Source: Hyphomicrobiales bacterium
Lineage (GTDB): Bacteria > Pseudomonadota > Alphaproteobacteria > Rhizobiales > Rhizobiaceae
Reading direction: 5' to 3'
DNA length: 64,000 nt
NCBI GenBank assembly: GCA_900468535.1
Contig: UBTY01000041.1
Location: 182,855-246,854, forward strand
Shown here piece after piece: positions 31,325 through 40,719 of the stretch. Positions within the stretch are counted from its first letter, which is position 1. Each line of letters opens with the position of its first letter. The position numbers were made by a program, and so were the translations under genes. The notes under the pieces are model-generated. The model saw only the letters and a list, made by a program, of their open reading frames with translations, searched no databases and was not told the origin of the DNA.

Positions 31325-31424
31325 TGTCGGTGAGGTATTGCCTGATGGTGCGGCCGTGGCTCCGCCGAGTTAAGGTCTCACCGTCGTTTCAGCAGGGCAA
31401 GCACCCGAAATCCGGAGATCACCC

Positions 31425-32048
31425 ATGCCGTATCATTTTCTGGAAGTTGCAATCACTCCGAATGTGCGGCTAGCGCAGGCCGAAATGGGGGCCGACCAAA
31501 TCTGGCTAGGCGACCATCATCGAGAGTCGGATAGCTTCACGGAGAGCGAACTCGCCTTCATCGCAGCGCGCGACAGTTTTTACATCGCATCCGTCTCGGA
31601 AACCGGCTGGCCATACGTGCAGCATCGCGGCGGCCCACCAGGCTTCCTCAAGGCGATTGACAACAAGACGCTGGCATTCGCGGACTATCGAGGCAACCGC
31701 CAATACATCAGCACCGGAAACTTCGCCGCGAACGACCGCGCCTGTCTCTTCCTGGTGGATTACCCGCGGCGGGCTCGCCTCAAGATCTATATGCGCGTCG
31801 AGAAGATGACACTCGACATCGACCCCACACTCACCAATCTCGTTTTCGACCCCGGGTACCGGGCCAAGGCGGAGCGGATCTTTCGCCTCCGGCTCGAAGC
31901 TCTCGATTGGAATTGCCCGCAACATATCACCCCGCGATACACCGAGCGCGAGGTCGAGCAGGCCGTGACGCCATTGCGTGAACGCCTGGCCCAACTGGAA
32001 GCCGAGAATCTGGCGCTGCGAACCCGTCTCGAAGCGATTGGAGAATAA
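31425..32048 (+). CDS. Pyridoxamine-5'-phosphate-oxidase-like flavoprotein
   Basis: The 207-residue protein carries the split-barrel flavin-binding fold of the PNPOx family: FIAARDSFYIASVSETGWPY, then VQHRGGPPGFLKAID and FADYRGNRQYISTGN, a pattern seen in putative FMN-dependent oxidoreductases rather than in the true PdxH. A coiled C-terminal tail (LRERLAQLEAENLALRTRLE) follows. The ATG at 31425 has GGAG. It lies in the forward run between the two alpha/beta hydrolase genes and is followed 1 bp later by the NTF2-like gene, so co-transcription is very likely. The substrate is unknown. Confidence 0.88.
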   Translation: MPYHFLEVAITPNVRLAQAEMGADQIWLGDHHRESDSFTESELAFIAARDSFYIASVSETGWPYVQHRGGPPGFLKAIDNKTLAFADYRGNRQYISTGNFAANDRACLFLVDYPRRARLKIYMRVEKMTLDIDPTLTNLVFDPGYRAKAERIFRLRLEALDWNCPQHITPRYTEREVEQAVTPLRERLAQLEAENLALRTRLEAIGE

Positions 32049-32049
32049 C

Positions 32050-32520
32050 ATGGACACCACAAGACCACCCCTCCCCCCTTTTTCCGTGGCATCGGCAACG
32101 GAAAAGGTCCGGCTCGCCGAAGACGGCTGGAACAGTCGCAACCCCGAGAAAGTGGCGCTGGCCTATACGCTCGATAGTCAATGGCGCAATCGCTCCGAAT
32201 TCGTGAACGGCCGCGAGGCGATCATCGGGTTTCTCAGCCGCAAATGGCAGCGCGAGCTTGAGTACCGCCTGATCAAGGAGCTCTGGGCTTTTACCGACAA
32301 TCGCATCGCGGTTCGCTTCGCCTACGAATGGCATGACGACAGCGGCAACTGGTTCCGCTCCTACGGAAACGAAAACTGGGAATTCGAGGCTAACGGCTTG
32401 ATGCGAAAGCGCTTCGCCTCCATCAACGACGTTCCGATACAAGAACAGGACCGCCGGTTTCACTGGCCGCAGGGCCGCCGGCCGGACGAACATCCCGGTC
32501 TCAGTGACCTTGGTTTCTAG
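32050..32520 (+). CDS. NTF2-like protein (DUF1348 type)
   Basis: The 156-residue protein has the cone-shaped SnoaL/NTF2 fold signature of the DUF1348 group: EDGWNSRNPEKVALAYTLDS, then WRNRSEFVNGREAIIGFL, KELWAFTDNRIAVRFAYEWH and ENWEFEANGLMRKR. The ATG at 32050 is 1 bp after the flavoprotein stop, which fixes the start. No catalytic set is assured; the family often has a small-molecule pocket and is found near hydrolases and oxidoreductases. Confidence 0.87.
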   Translation: MDTTRPPLPPFSVASATEKVRLAEDGWNSRNPEKVALAYTLDSQWRNRSEFVNGREAIIGFLSRKWQRELEYRLIKELWAFTDNRIAVRFAYEWHDDSGNWFRSYGNENWEFEANGLMRKRFASINDVPIQEQDRRFHWPQGRRPDEHPGLSDLGF

Positions 32521-32532
32521 GACGGACAGCAG

Positions 32533-33383
32533 ATGAAACATCCAACCTATCACCGCGTGGATGTCGTTGGCATCAGCGTCTTCTATCGACAGGCTGGAGA
32601 CCCGACGAAGCCGACCCTGCTGCTGCTTCACGGCTTCCCGTCTTCAAGCCACATGTTTCGCGATCTCATTCCGCAGCTCGCAGACCGGTTTCATGTGATC
32701 GCGCCGGACATACCGGGGTTCGGTCAGTCAGCATCGCCTTCTCGTGCGCAGTTCGCCTACACGTTCGACAATCTGGCGGATGTCGTTGGGAAATTCATAG
32801 AAATTCTGAGCATTGAGCGGTTCGCCCTGTACGCTTTCGATATCGGAGCACCGATCGGGTTCCGGATCGCGATGAAAAATCCCGAACGCGTGACGGCGAT
32901 CATTTCCCAAAATGGCAATGCCTACGAGGAGGCTTTGGGCGACGTCTGGGAACCGATCCGGCGTTACTGGGTCGAACCGACGGAACTCAACAGAGAAGCG
33001 TTGCGCGCGATCATGAAACCCGCAGCCATCCGCTGGCAATACGAGCACGGCGTATCGAATTTGTCGGAGATTTCGCCCGATGGTTATTCGCTCGACGCAT
33101 TCTACATGGCGCGCCCTGATGCCGAGGAAATCCAGCTCGACATTGCGCTGGACTACGCGAGCAACGTGGCCATGTACCCTGCCTTCCAGGCCTATTTCCG
33201 TGAACATCAACCGCCGCTCCTGGCTATCTGGGGTGACAAGGATCCATTCTTTCTGCCGTGGGTGCCGAGGCGTTCCGACGGGACCTGCCGAATGCCGAGG
33301 TTCGTCTCCTCGACACTGGCCACTTCGCGGTGGAGACGCACGGCTCAGAGATTGCCGCCGCCATTCTTACTTTTTTGACTTAG
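32533..33383 (+). pseudogene. Alpha/beta hydrolase (epoxide hydrolase-like) with frameshift near the C-terminus
   Basis: From the ATG at 32533 the frame encodes a close relative of the hydrolase at 30350 without a signal peptide: LLLHGFPSSSHMFRD, AFDIGAPIGFRI (Asp nucleophile) and LLAIWGDKDPFFLP (acid). At about 33259 the reading frame changes: the annotated frame goes on as unrelated WVPRRSDG and ends at 33378, while the +2 frame continues the family sequence GAEAFRRDLPNAEV and LLDTGHFAVETH, with the catalytic His, to a TAG at 33381-33383. One base is missing or two are extra around CCGTGGGT. If real, the catalytic His is lost and the gene is probably inactive; an assembly error is the alternative. 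Confidence 0.85.
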
Positions 33384-33465
33384 CGGCGCTGGCTAACAAT
33401 CCGCCTTCTTCTCGCTGTTCAGGTCGCAAGTTCGCCCCGTTTGGTACGCTGCTCGAGGAAATACC

Positions 33466-34290
33466 ATGGCTCTCCAATCGAAATCGCACCTCACATTGGC
33501 AGAGGAAGAGGTCATCGAGGCTAAGGCATTCATCGATCTCCATATGATCGCGTCTCAATCGCTTCTCGACGAAGAGCGGTTCAGCTGCATGCAGATCGGC
33601 AGAGGTTGCGCGATATCGTTGCCGAGTGCGCCGGCGATAGGGCTCAACCGGATCGTCGGCGTGAGCTCGCTCGACGAGCTTGACGCGGCCTACGAGTGGA
33701 TGCGCGAGAAAAGCGGTCGCCGTTACCTGCAGCTCAACGCCGACGCCCTTGGACAAAGCACGCGAGACTGGATATCGCAACGCGGGCTTGTTCCGGAGGG
33801 AAATGGTTGGGCCAAGCTCCGTCGCGCAGCACCGACCCATCCGATCAGCTACGCCGGTGATGTCATGACCCGGCGAGTCAGGGCTGAGGAAGCGGGGATA
33901 TTCGGAAGAATGATGTGCGCCGGGTTTGGCTTTCCCGCGAAACTTGAGCCGCTGTGGTCATCCATTGTTGGCAAGAGAGGTTGGAGCTGCTTCTTTGCCG
34001 AGCTGGATGGCACCCCGATTTCAACGGGAGCGATGTATATGTCAGACGGCTGGGCGTGGCTCGGTGGCGGCACGACGGTTCCGGAGTTTCGCGGTCGCGG
34101 CGCACAGAAGGCTCTGATCGCGGCCCGCCTCAACGACGGCGCCAGTCAGGGCGTCCAGACTTTCGTCGTTGAGACCGCGGAACCATCAGCCGGTGCGCAG
34201 AACATTTCTAACGCAAACCTCGTCGCGATGGGGTTCGAGAAACTCTGCACGAGAATGAACTACCGTTTTCACGACCACCGGCGTGAGTGA
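33466..34290 (+). CDS. GNAT-family N-acetyltransferase
   Basis: The 274-residue protein has a C-terminal GNAT domain: GTPISTGAMYMSDGWAWLGG (strands beta4-beta5), then TTVPEFRGRGAQKALIAARL, where RGRGAQ is the acetyl-CoA loop, and a final NLVAMGFEKL. The N-terminal ~130 residues are less conserved and may form a second, degenerate GNAT half. The ATG at 33466 has GAGGA. It continues the forward gene run after the frameshifted hydrolase (82-bp gap). The acceptor substrate is unknown. Confidence 0.86.
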   Translation: MALQSKSHLTLAEEEVIEAKAFIDLHMIASQSLLDEERFSCMQIGRGCAISLPSAPAIGLNRIVGVSSLDELDAAYEWMREKSGRRYLQLNADALGQSTRDWISQRGLVPEGNGWAKLRRAAPTHPISYAGDVMTRRVRAEEAGIFGRMMCAGFGFPAKLEPLWSSIVGKRGWSCFFAELDGTPISTGAMYMSDGWAWLGGGTTVPEFRGRGAQKALIAARLNDGASQGVQTFVVETAEPSAGAQNISNANLVAMGFEKLCTRMNYRFHDHRRE

Positions 34291-34416
34291 CCTTGAGGCA
34301 AGAAACGGCTAGCTTCGCTTGCATGCGCCAAAGCTGGAGCCTTGAACACGTTCAGCCAAATGTTGTTCGGCGCAATTCAAGAGATCACGTCCAGGGCAAA
34401 GTCATTTGAGGATGGC

Positions 34417-37287
34417 ATGGAACGATCCGGCAGACCAGACAGCAAGACGTATTGTTTTGGTGACTATCGGTTCGTTCCGGACCGGCAACTTCTGATGTTC
34501 TGCAACGAGCCGCTGCGCGTAGGAAGCCGGGCTCTTGATCTGCTCCACCTGCTTGTCAGCCGCTCGGGGGAAGTCGTCGGCAAGGACGAGCTGATAAATT
34601 TCGCCTGGCCGAATACCTTCGTTCATGAGAGCAACCTGAAAGTCAACATCGCTGCGCTGCGCCGTGCTCTGCCACGAACGACCTCGGGCCCATCCTGTAT
34701 TGCCACCGTGGCCGGGCGCGGCTACCGCTTCGTTGCGCCCCTGCGCATCTATGGCGGAGACCAGTTGCAACTCTCCCTCGAAGCGTTCAAGACCTCGGCC
34801 CGCGCGTTGCCTCGGCTGCCGCAGATCATCGGTCGCGACGATGTCGTTGAAGAGCTCGCTGCCAGACTTCCGGAAGATCGATTGCTTACGGTTGTAGGAC
34901 CGGCGGGAGTCGGCAAGACCACTGTCGCCGTCGCCGTGGCAGAGCGCCTTCTGGACCACTATCGGGATGGTGTTTGTTTTGTGGATCTTGCCGTCATCGG
35001 CGATCCCCAGCTCGTGGACATGACAATAGCGACGTCGCTTGGCATCGGCGGCAAATGGGCGAATACGCTTGCCGGGATCGTCGAGGCATTGCGCAGTCAC
35101 GAAATGCTGATCGTGCTCGACAACTGCGAGCATGTTCTCAGCACAACGTCGGCGATCGCGGAACACCTGACGCTTGCGCTTCCGGGCCTTCACATCATCG
35201 CCACAAGCCGGGAGCCGCTTCGATCACGGTCGGAGAGCGTCTATCGCCTGTCTCCGCTCCCCTATCCCGACGACTACAGCGGAGAAAGCCGAGCAGATGC
35301 CCTGACCTTCCCCGCTGTCCAGCTCTTTGTTCAACGCGTCAGCGAAGCCTGCGGGTACCAACTCGATGACGCCGACGCGCCAGTGGTGGCAGCCATATGC
35401 CGGCGTCTGGACGGTATTGCGCTTGCAATCGAGCTCGCCGCGTCGCGGCTGCCGCTATTGAAGCCGACAACCCTGCTCTTTCTGCTCGAGCACAGTTTCG
35501 AGCCACTTGTCGCAAGTTCCGCGGGGACCCCGCCACGACACCAGACCCTGCTCGCGACGCTGGAGTGGAGCTATCAGCTCCTGTCCAAGGATGAGGCCAA
35601 GCTTCTACGCTTCCTGTCGGTCTTTTCGGCAAGCTTCTCTTTCTCCGATGTCATCGGCGTAGCCGACCACATTGGCCTAGCAATCGAGGAGATAGCCGCT
35701 TGTACGCAAAACCTCGCGGCGAAATCGCTTGTGTCGGCCGCGCACGACGTCGAAGGACTACGTTATCGCCTGCTCGACAGCACCCGCAGCTTTGCGGCCG
35801 AGCAGTTGGACAGGAGCGGAGAAGCCGCCAATGCCCGATTCAGCCACGCGCGCTACCTGCTCCGCCTGTTCGAGCAAGCCGAGGCGGAGTGGCTATGGAG
35901 ACCGAGGAACGAATGGACCGCTTGCTACGCACAGCGGACGAACGACTTGCGCAAGGCTATCGACTGGACTCTCGGTGACGGCGCCCAGCCGGAGGCGGGC
36001 GTGTGCCTTACCGCCGCTGCAATTCCGCTTTGGGACGAATTGTCGACCGTCGCTGAAAGCCGGCAATGTGTCGAGCGCGCGCTGAAATGCACGGAAGCGC
36101 TATCGCGCTGCGACCCCGCCATCAAGATGAAGCTCATCGCGTCCTATGCCTCGGGCCTCAATTTCTCCGATCATCTCGGCCCCGAAGCCGACGCGGCGTG
36201 GACGGAGGCAAACCGACTGGCGCGCGAGATCAGCAATGTCGATTATCAGCTGCGCACCTTGTGGGGCCTTGGCATATTGCAGAGCTTCACCGGGCGTCAC
36301 AGGCAGGCAATCGCGACGCTTGAGCAGTTCGCCAAACTCGCAGGCGGCGATGATGAGCGGCTGGCTGTCGTAGAGGGAGAACGGGTCAGGTTGACGGCCG
36401 TCTTTTATCGCGGCGATATAAGGTGCGCCCACTCTGACCTGAAGCGTCTCGCGCGCGACAATGCCACCTCGGCAAAGCGCTCGGCTGTTGCCCGCTTCCA
36501 GATGGACCGGTTCGTGTCGATCCGGGTGGCATTGGCGATGACAGCCTGGGTAGCGGGAGATCGCGGTGAGGCGACGGCAGCACTGCAAGACGCGCTCGAC
36601 CATAGTGTCGCACTCAACCATACGGTCTCGCATTCCAACGCTCTGGCCCAGGCCGCCTTGCCTATCGCCTTTTGGTCCGGCGATACCGAGATCGCACGCC
36701 TGCATGTCGCGGCGCTCGCCCGCAATCTTACTCTACGCGACATCGCGATCTGGCGACCGGTCTGCCTTTTCTACCGTGGCGTCGTCGGGAGCATGGAAGG
36801 CGACCCAGAAGCAGTCGACACGATGAAACTTGCGATCGAGCAACTCGTCACCAACAACTTCCTTGTTCGGGTGCCGTTCTATCTCGCCACTCTTGCCGAA
36901 GCTGCCTTGCGCGACGGGCGCATCGCGTTGGCCCGCGACAGCCTGAGCGCCGCATTCGATCGCGCCGACCGGCAGGGCGAACAGTGGTCCCGGCCGGAAC
37001 TGCTGCGCGTGCGCGCAATGCTGCAGCGTTTAGATAGCGATCTGTCAGGGGCCTCGGAAACGCTTCTGCTCGCAGCGGAAACCGCAAGGGAAAGCGGTGC
37101 GCTTTTCTTCCGGCTTCGGGCATCGACGGCACTAGCAGAACTATGGCTGGAAGCCGACCGGCGCGAGGCGGCGGCCGAACTGCTGTCGCCCGTCTGTGCC
37201 GAGTTCGATGACGTATTGCCCTGTGTGACCGTGGTGAAGGCCCGTCAACTTCTCGAAGCTCTCCGGCAAAACATCTATCCTGATTGA
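34417..37287 (+). CDS. Large winged-helix / NB-ARC-like ATPase / helical-repeat regulator
   Basis: The protein of about 956 residues starts with an OmpR-type winged helix (about residues 10-110: FGDYRFVPDRQLLMF, then KDELINFAWPN and VAGRGYRFVAPL) with no receiver. An STAND-type ATPase follows: VVGPAGVGKTTVAVAV Walker A near residue 165, MLIVLDNCEHVL Walker B and IIATSREPLR sensor. About 500 residues of helical, TPR-like repeats complete it. Such proteins are single-polypeptide transcription switches that bind a ligand or partner through the repeats. The ATG at 34417 has GAGG; a TTG at 34342 with GGAG could add 25 residues. It ends the hydrolase gene run and may regulate it or the divergent operons downstream. 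Confidence 0.87.
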   Translation: MERSGRPDSKTYCFGDYRFVPDRQLLMFCNEPLRVGSRALDLLHLLVSRSGEVVGKDELINFAWPNTFVHESNLKVNIAALRRALPRTTSGPSCIATVAGRGYRFVAPLRIYGGDQLQLSLEAFKTSARALPRLPQIIGRDDVVEELAARLPEDRLLTVVGPAGVGKTTVAVAVAERLLDHYRDGVCFVDLAVIGDPQLVDMTIATSLGIGGKWANTLAGIVEALRSHEMLIVLDNCEHVLSTTSAIAEHLTLALPGLHIIATSREPLRSRSESVYRLSPLPYPDDYSGESRADALTFPAVQLFVQRVSEACGYQLDDADAPVVAAICRRLDGIALAIELAASRLPLLKPTTLLFLLEHSFEPLVASSAGTPPRHQTLLATLEWSYQLLSKDEAKLLRFLSVFSASFSFSDVIGVADHIGLAIEEIAACTQNLAAKSLVSAAHDVEGLRYRLLDSTRSFAAEQLDRSGEAANARFSHARYLLRLFEQAEAEWLWRPRNEWTACYAQRTNDLRKAIDWTLGDGAQPEAGVCLTAAAIPLWDELSTVAESRQCVERALKCTEALSRCDPAIKMKLIASYASGLNFSDHLGPEADAAWTEANRLAREISNVDYQLRTLWGLGILQSFTGRHRQAIATLEQFAKLAGGDDERLAVVEGERVRLTAVFYRGDIRCAHSDLKRLARDNATSAKRSAVARFQMDRFVSIRVALAMTAWVAGDRGEATAALQDALDHSVALNHTVSHSNALAQAALPIAFWSGDTEIARLHVAALARNLTLRDIAIWRPVCLFYRGVVGSMEGDPEAVDTMKLAIEQLVTNNFLVRVPFYLATLAEAALRDGRIALARDSLSAAFDRADRQGEQWSRPELLRVRAMLQRLDSDLSGASETLLLAAETARESGALFFRLRASTALAELWLEADRREAAAELLSPVCAEFDDVLPCVTVVKARQLLEALRQNIYPD

Positions 37288-37296
37288 GTTTTGACC

Positions 37297-37602
37297 CTAG
37301 CCATTCTTTCTCGCAACCATTGCGGGGTCGAGGACAAAGGCGCTCCGTTCGGCGAGATCATGGATGCTGGCCAGGTAATTCTTGAAATGCGGCGTCTCGC
37401 GGTGCGCCGCCACCGCGGCGTTATCGATATAGAGTTCATCCAGAACATAGCGGTCGGCTTTCGCCTGATCCCGCCAGACATCCCATCTAAGGTTCCCCGG
37501 CTCCATCCTGCATTCGGGTGCCATGGCGAAGAGCAGCGCCTCAAGCTCTTCGGCTTTGCCCGGCTTGGCAAGCAAGGTGGCCATGATCTTGATGTAGAGC
37601 AT
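37297..37602 (-). CDS. ABM-domain small monooxygenase-like protein
   Basis: The 101-residue protein has the dimeric ferredoxin-like antibiotic biosynthesis monooxygenase (ABM/YgiN) fold: ATLLAKPGKAEELEALLFAM, then EPGNLRWDVWRD, YVLDELYIDNAAVAAHR and TPHFKNYLASI. Family members are cofactor-free quinone or quinol oxygenases. It ends its reverse operon, 12 bp after the hydrolase stop. It is strikingly similar to the protein at 42536-42838 in the divergent operon (shared EPGNLRWDVWRD and RYVLDELY). Confidence 0.9.
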   Translation of the reverse strand: MLYIKIMATLLAKPGKAEELEALLFAMAPECRMEPGNLRWDVWRDQAKADRYVLDELYIDNAAVAAHRETPHFKNYLASIHDLAERSAFVLDPAMVARKNG

Positions 37603-37614
37603 GATCCGGTTCCG

Positions 37615-38364
37615 CTATTTATCCGCAGTTTCGATGAAGGCTGCGACCTCTTTGGCGTGCGACAGCATGACGGCATGGCTGCTGTCGATCTCGGTGGTCA
37701 CACTGCGGGCCCGCTTGGCGAACCCGCGCTGGAAGGTTGGGGGGATCATCATGTCTTTCGTGGTGACCATGAAATACGAGGGCTTGGCCTTCCACGCGAC
37801 CTTGCTGATCGGGGTCTTCACAGCCTCCAGTCCCCAAGGAACCTGGGCTGCGGCCATGAAGCCTGTAATTGAGGCATCGACATCGGCGGCAAATGCCTTC
37901 GGGAATTTCGACGGGTCCACAAGCAGGTAGCCATCGCTGGGCGGCAACAGCGGTGCGGCCGATTCTCCGGCCGGAACCGGCTGTTCCGCAAGCGATGCCA
38001 CCGACTCCCCGGCGTCAGGCGCGAACGCCGCGACATAGACCAGGCTTTGCACCTTGGGGTTAGCCCCGGCCTCGGTAATGACCATCCCACCGTAGGAGTG
38101 GCCAACGAGAACCACTGGATGTTTCGCCTTCGAGATCACGCGCTCCGTGGCCGCAACATCGCCACTGAGACTGATCGTCGGGTTCTGGACCACCAGCACC
38201 TCGTACCCATCCCTGCTCAGAGTGTCGAACACCGCCTGCCAACCGGAGCCATCGACGAAGGCGCCGTGCACCAGAACGATCGAGACTGGCTTTTCGGCAG
38301 CCACAGAGGCCACTGGGGCAAAAACGGTCATGGCAGCAAGCAGTACCCAGATTGAGCGTTTCAT
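37615..38364 (-). CDS. Exported alpha/beta hydrolase
   Basis: The 249-residue protein has a signal peptide (MKRSIWVLLAAMTVFAPVASVAA) and an alpha/beta-hydrolase core of the salicylate-esterase/EstC-like type: IVLVHGAFVDGSGWQAVFD, then HPVVLVGHSYGGMVITEAG (Ser nucleophile in GHSYGG), YFMVTTKDMMIPP (acid) and SSHAVMLSHAKEVA (His). The ATG at 38364 has CAGGAG. It is encoded between an MFS transporter and an ABM protein on the reverse strand. The substrate is unknown. Confidence 0.9.
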   Translation of the reverse strand: MKRSIWVLLAAMTVFAPVASVAAEKPVSIVLVHGAFVDGSGWQAVFDTLSRDGYEVLVVQNPTISLSGDVAATERVISKAKHPVVLVGHSYGGMVITEAGANPKVQSLVYVAAFAPDAGESVASLAEQPVPAGESAAPLLPPSDGYLLVDPSKFPKAFAADVDASITGFMAAAQVPWGLEAVKTPISKVAWKAKPSYFMVTTKDMMIPPTFQRGFAKRARSVTTEIDSSHAVMLSHAKEVAAFIETADK

Positions 38365-38528
38365 CGTCTCGAACTCCTGATGTCTCGCGATCAATGGCGG
38401 ACCGATGCCGGCCAGCTGTGAAACTGCCGAGATGATATCGCGTGGGTTGCGGATCGGCTGGTTAAAAGACGTAAAAACGGAAGCCGGTCACAACGGCCTT
38501 GATCGGCCCTGCGCTGATACGCGAATGG

Positions 38529-39752
38529 CTAGGCCTTCCGGGTCGGATAAGGTCCGAGGAAAAGAACGATTGTCGCTCCGCCGATAAGCAGCAGCGCACA
38601 GGCTTGAAGGATGCCCGAATAGGTGCCGGTGCTGTCGAACGCGTAGCCGAACAGGCTGGGGCCCACGAAAGCCCCGACCACGAAGATCCCGTATAATGTT
38701 GCATACGTCGTGGCGTAGCTCCGCATCCCGAGATAGCGCGAAACCAGATAGGCCATCAGGTCGAATTCGATCCCAGATACCAGGCCGAGCAGCAGGATGG
38801 CGATGCACGCTACGGAGAAGCCCACATCGTCCAGCGAAAGGATGAAGCAGGCGACAGCGCCAAGCGTCAATATCACCGTGCCAACCGCAGGCGCCCAGAA
38901 CCTGTCGACCAGGACGCCGCCAAGCAGCCGGCCGGCAACCGCCGCTATTCCGACGAGCGAGGCGAGCTGGACCACTTCGGTCGGCGACAGGCGCAGCGAA
39001 CGAAGGATGTTTTCGATGTTGGGAAGCGGCGCCGCAACGGCAAGCGACATCGGAATAAACACGATGGCCAGAAGCCAGAACGAGCGTGAGCGAAAAGCCT
39101 CGCGTGCGGTCATGCCTTCCAGCGCAATTCTTGGCGCTAGCCCCGCGTCGACATTCCTGCTGCGCAATCCGGCAAAGCCCCAAAGCACCAACGGACATGC
39201 TATGAGTATCGGCATGGCACCCAAGACAACGATCGCGACACGCCAGCCGCCCGTCTCGATCAGAAATTGCGCCAGCGGCTTCACCACGAAGGCGAACAGC
39301 CCCGCGCCTGACAGCGCGATGCCAAGAGCAACCCCCCGGCGCTCCTCGAACACGCCGTTGATCACCCGCGTGAAGACGACTGGCGTCGCCCCCAGCCCGA
39401 AGATCGCGATGGCCAGCCACGAGAGATAATACTGGACGATAGAGCCGCTCGACGCCGCAAGCGTCATATAGCTCAGGCCCAGACACGACAGAGAGGTCGA
39501 CGCCACCAGCCGCGCTCCAAACTTGTCGATCAACATCGCGAAAAATGGCCCGACAGCCAGAACCGAAGCGGCCAACAACGACAGGCCGCCAAAAATTGTC
39601 GCGAACGACCAGCCGAATTCCCGCGCGAAGATCGGCGCGAAAACGCCGATCGTATAAAACACTATGGCAGGCAAACCGAAAGCCGTTCCAAGCAGGCTTG
39701 CCAGAACGATCCGCCAGCCGCTCCTGAATTCAGAGAAGTCCGTTCCCTTCAT
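38529..39752 (-). CDS. MFS transporter, 12-TM
   Basis: The 407-residue product has about 12 membrane segments, with the motif A region KFGARLVASTSLS between helices 2 and 3 and a central hydrophilic loop near DAGLAPRIALEGMTAREAF. The style (long helix 1 GLPAIVFYTIGVFAPIFARE, then GWSFATIFGG) resembles MFS carriers for monocarboxylates or organic acids. The ATG at 39752 has GAGG about 10 nt upstream; an earlier in-frame ATG lacks support. It is the first gene of the reverse operon with the hydrolase and ABM genes. Confidence 0.87.
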   Translation of the reverse strand: MKGTDFSEFRSGWRIVLASLLGTAFGLPAIVFYTIGVFAPIFAREFGWSFATIFGGLSLLAASVLAVGPFFAMLIDKFGARLVASTSLSCLGLSYMTLAASSGSIVQYYLSWLAIAIFGLGATPVVFTRVINGVFEERRGVALGIALSGAGLFAFVVKPLAQFLIETGGWRVAIVVLGAMPILIACPLVLWGFAGLRSRNVDAGLAPRIALEGMTAREAFRSRSFWLLAIVFIPMSLAVAAPLPNIENILRSLRLSPTEVVQLASLVGIAAVAGRLLGGVLVDRFWAPAVGTVILTLGAVACFILSLDDVGFSVACIAILLLGLVSGIEFDLMAYLVSRYLGMRSYATTYATLYGIFVVGAFVGPSLFGYAFDSTGTYSGILQACALLLIGGATIVLFLGPYPTRKA

Positions 39753-40275
39753 CAAAGACTTCCCTCGTCGAAACCAATCGCCCGGCAACCGCGTCGCGGC
39801 GCAAAAGTGTATGAGCAACCTGTCTCTGTCTGCAACTCATGCACGGTTGACCACAGTCGTAACACCAGCGGCACCTATTGGAAGGTGGCCGATCGGATGA
39901 GAAATGGGCTGTCTCCACAATCGCCGCAGCCTTGATACGACGGCCACCATGTCGAAGACGGATATGAAGGCGATTTGCGGCCATCCCAACCGAGCCTAAT
40001 TGACGACATTAAAGCACACGGCGCCGGACCGCTTCGGTTTGGATCCGATCGGGGCCGACCAAGCGTGACATCGTCCTGATCGGAGATTCACCTTTTTTAA
40101 CCGGCGACCTTCCTTGAGCGGTGATATTAAGGTGGTGAGGCCGGTGGATAACGAGATCCCACAGGTTACGGCCCGACAGCATCGGCAGGTTCGAGTTTTT
40201 GGGTGGTCGTTGTTGGCCATGCCTGCTTGTGCCTGGACGAGACTGGTCGATGAACCATCGGATCGAGGAGGGATC
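39753..40275. other. 523-bp divergent intergenic region
   Basis: I find no supported gene between the MFS gene (reverse) and the GlcG-like gene (forward). The frame that extends the GlcG-like protein upstream to 40114 is not supported, because GAGGAGG sits before 40276. The long gap between two catabolic operons probably holds their shared control region; no regulator gene is adjacent. Confidence 0.5.
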
Positions 40276-40707
40276 ATGCCTCGCGCGCTGAGCACACTGA
40301 CTTTATCGGACGCCAAGCAGATGCTCCAGGCAGCCGAGGTTAAGGCGGCCAAAATTGGCATTCCCTACAACATCGCCGTGGTCGACGCGGGTGGCGCGCT
40401 GATCGCCTTCGCGCGCCAGGACGGCGCGCTCGAAGGCAGCATCGATCTTGCCATCGGCAAGGCAAAGACGGCCCGGATGTTCAATAAGACGACCGAATAT
40501 CTCGCTGAATTGGCACAGCCCGGCGCACCGCTGTTCGGGATCGAGCAGAGCAACGATGGCCGTGTCGTAATTTTCGGCGGCGGTCTGCCTGTGACGATTG
40601 GCGATCAAATCGTCGGTGCGGTGGGCGCAAGCGCCGGTTCTGTCGAGCAGGACATCGCGGTCGCCGAGGCGGCGGCTGCCGCGATCATGACAAATCCAAC
40701 ACGGTGA
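40276..40707 (+). CDS. GlcG/HbpS-like (DUF336) small protein
   Basis: The 143-residue protein shows the DUF336 pattern: LTLSDAKQMLQAAEVKAAKI, then YNIAVVDAGGALIAFARQDGA, KAKTARMF and FGGGLPVTIGDQIVGAVGAS. HbpS of this family binds heme and GlcG is linked to glycolate use, but most members are of unknown function and occur in oxidation operons. The ATG at 40276 has GAGGAGG upstream. It begins a five-gene forward operon ending with an aldehyde dehydrogenase. Confidence 0.87.
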   Translation: MPRALSTLTLSDAKQMLQAAEVKAAKIGIPYNIAVVDAGGALIAFARQDGALEGSIDLAIGKAKTARMFNKTTEYLAELAQPGAPLFGIEQSNDGRVVIFGGGLPVTIGDQIVGAVGASAGSVEQDIAVAEAAAAAIMTNPTR

Positions 40708-40719
40708 AGGAGACCTGTT

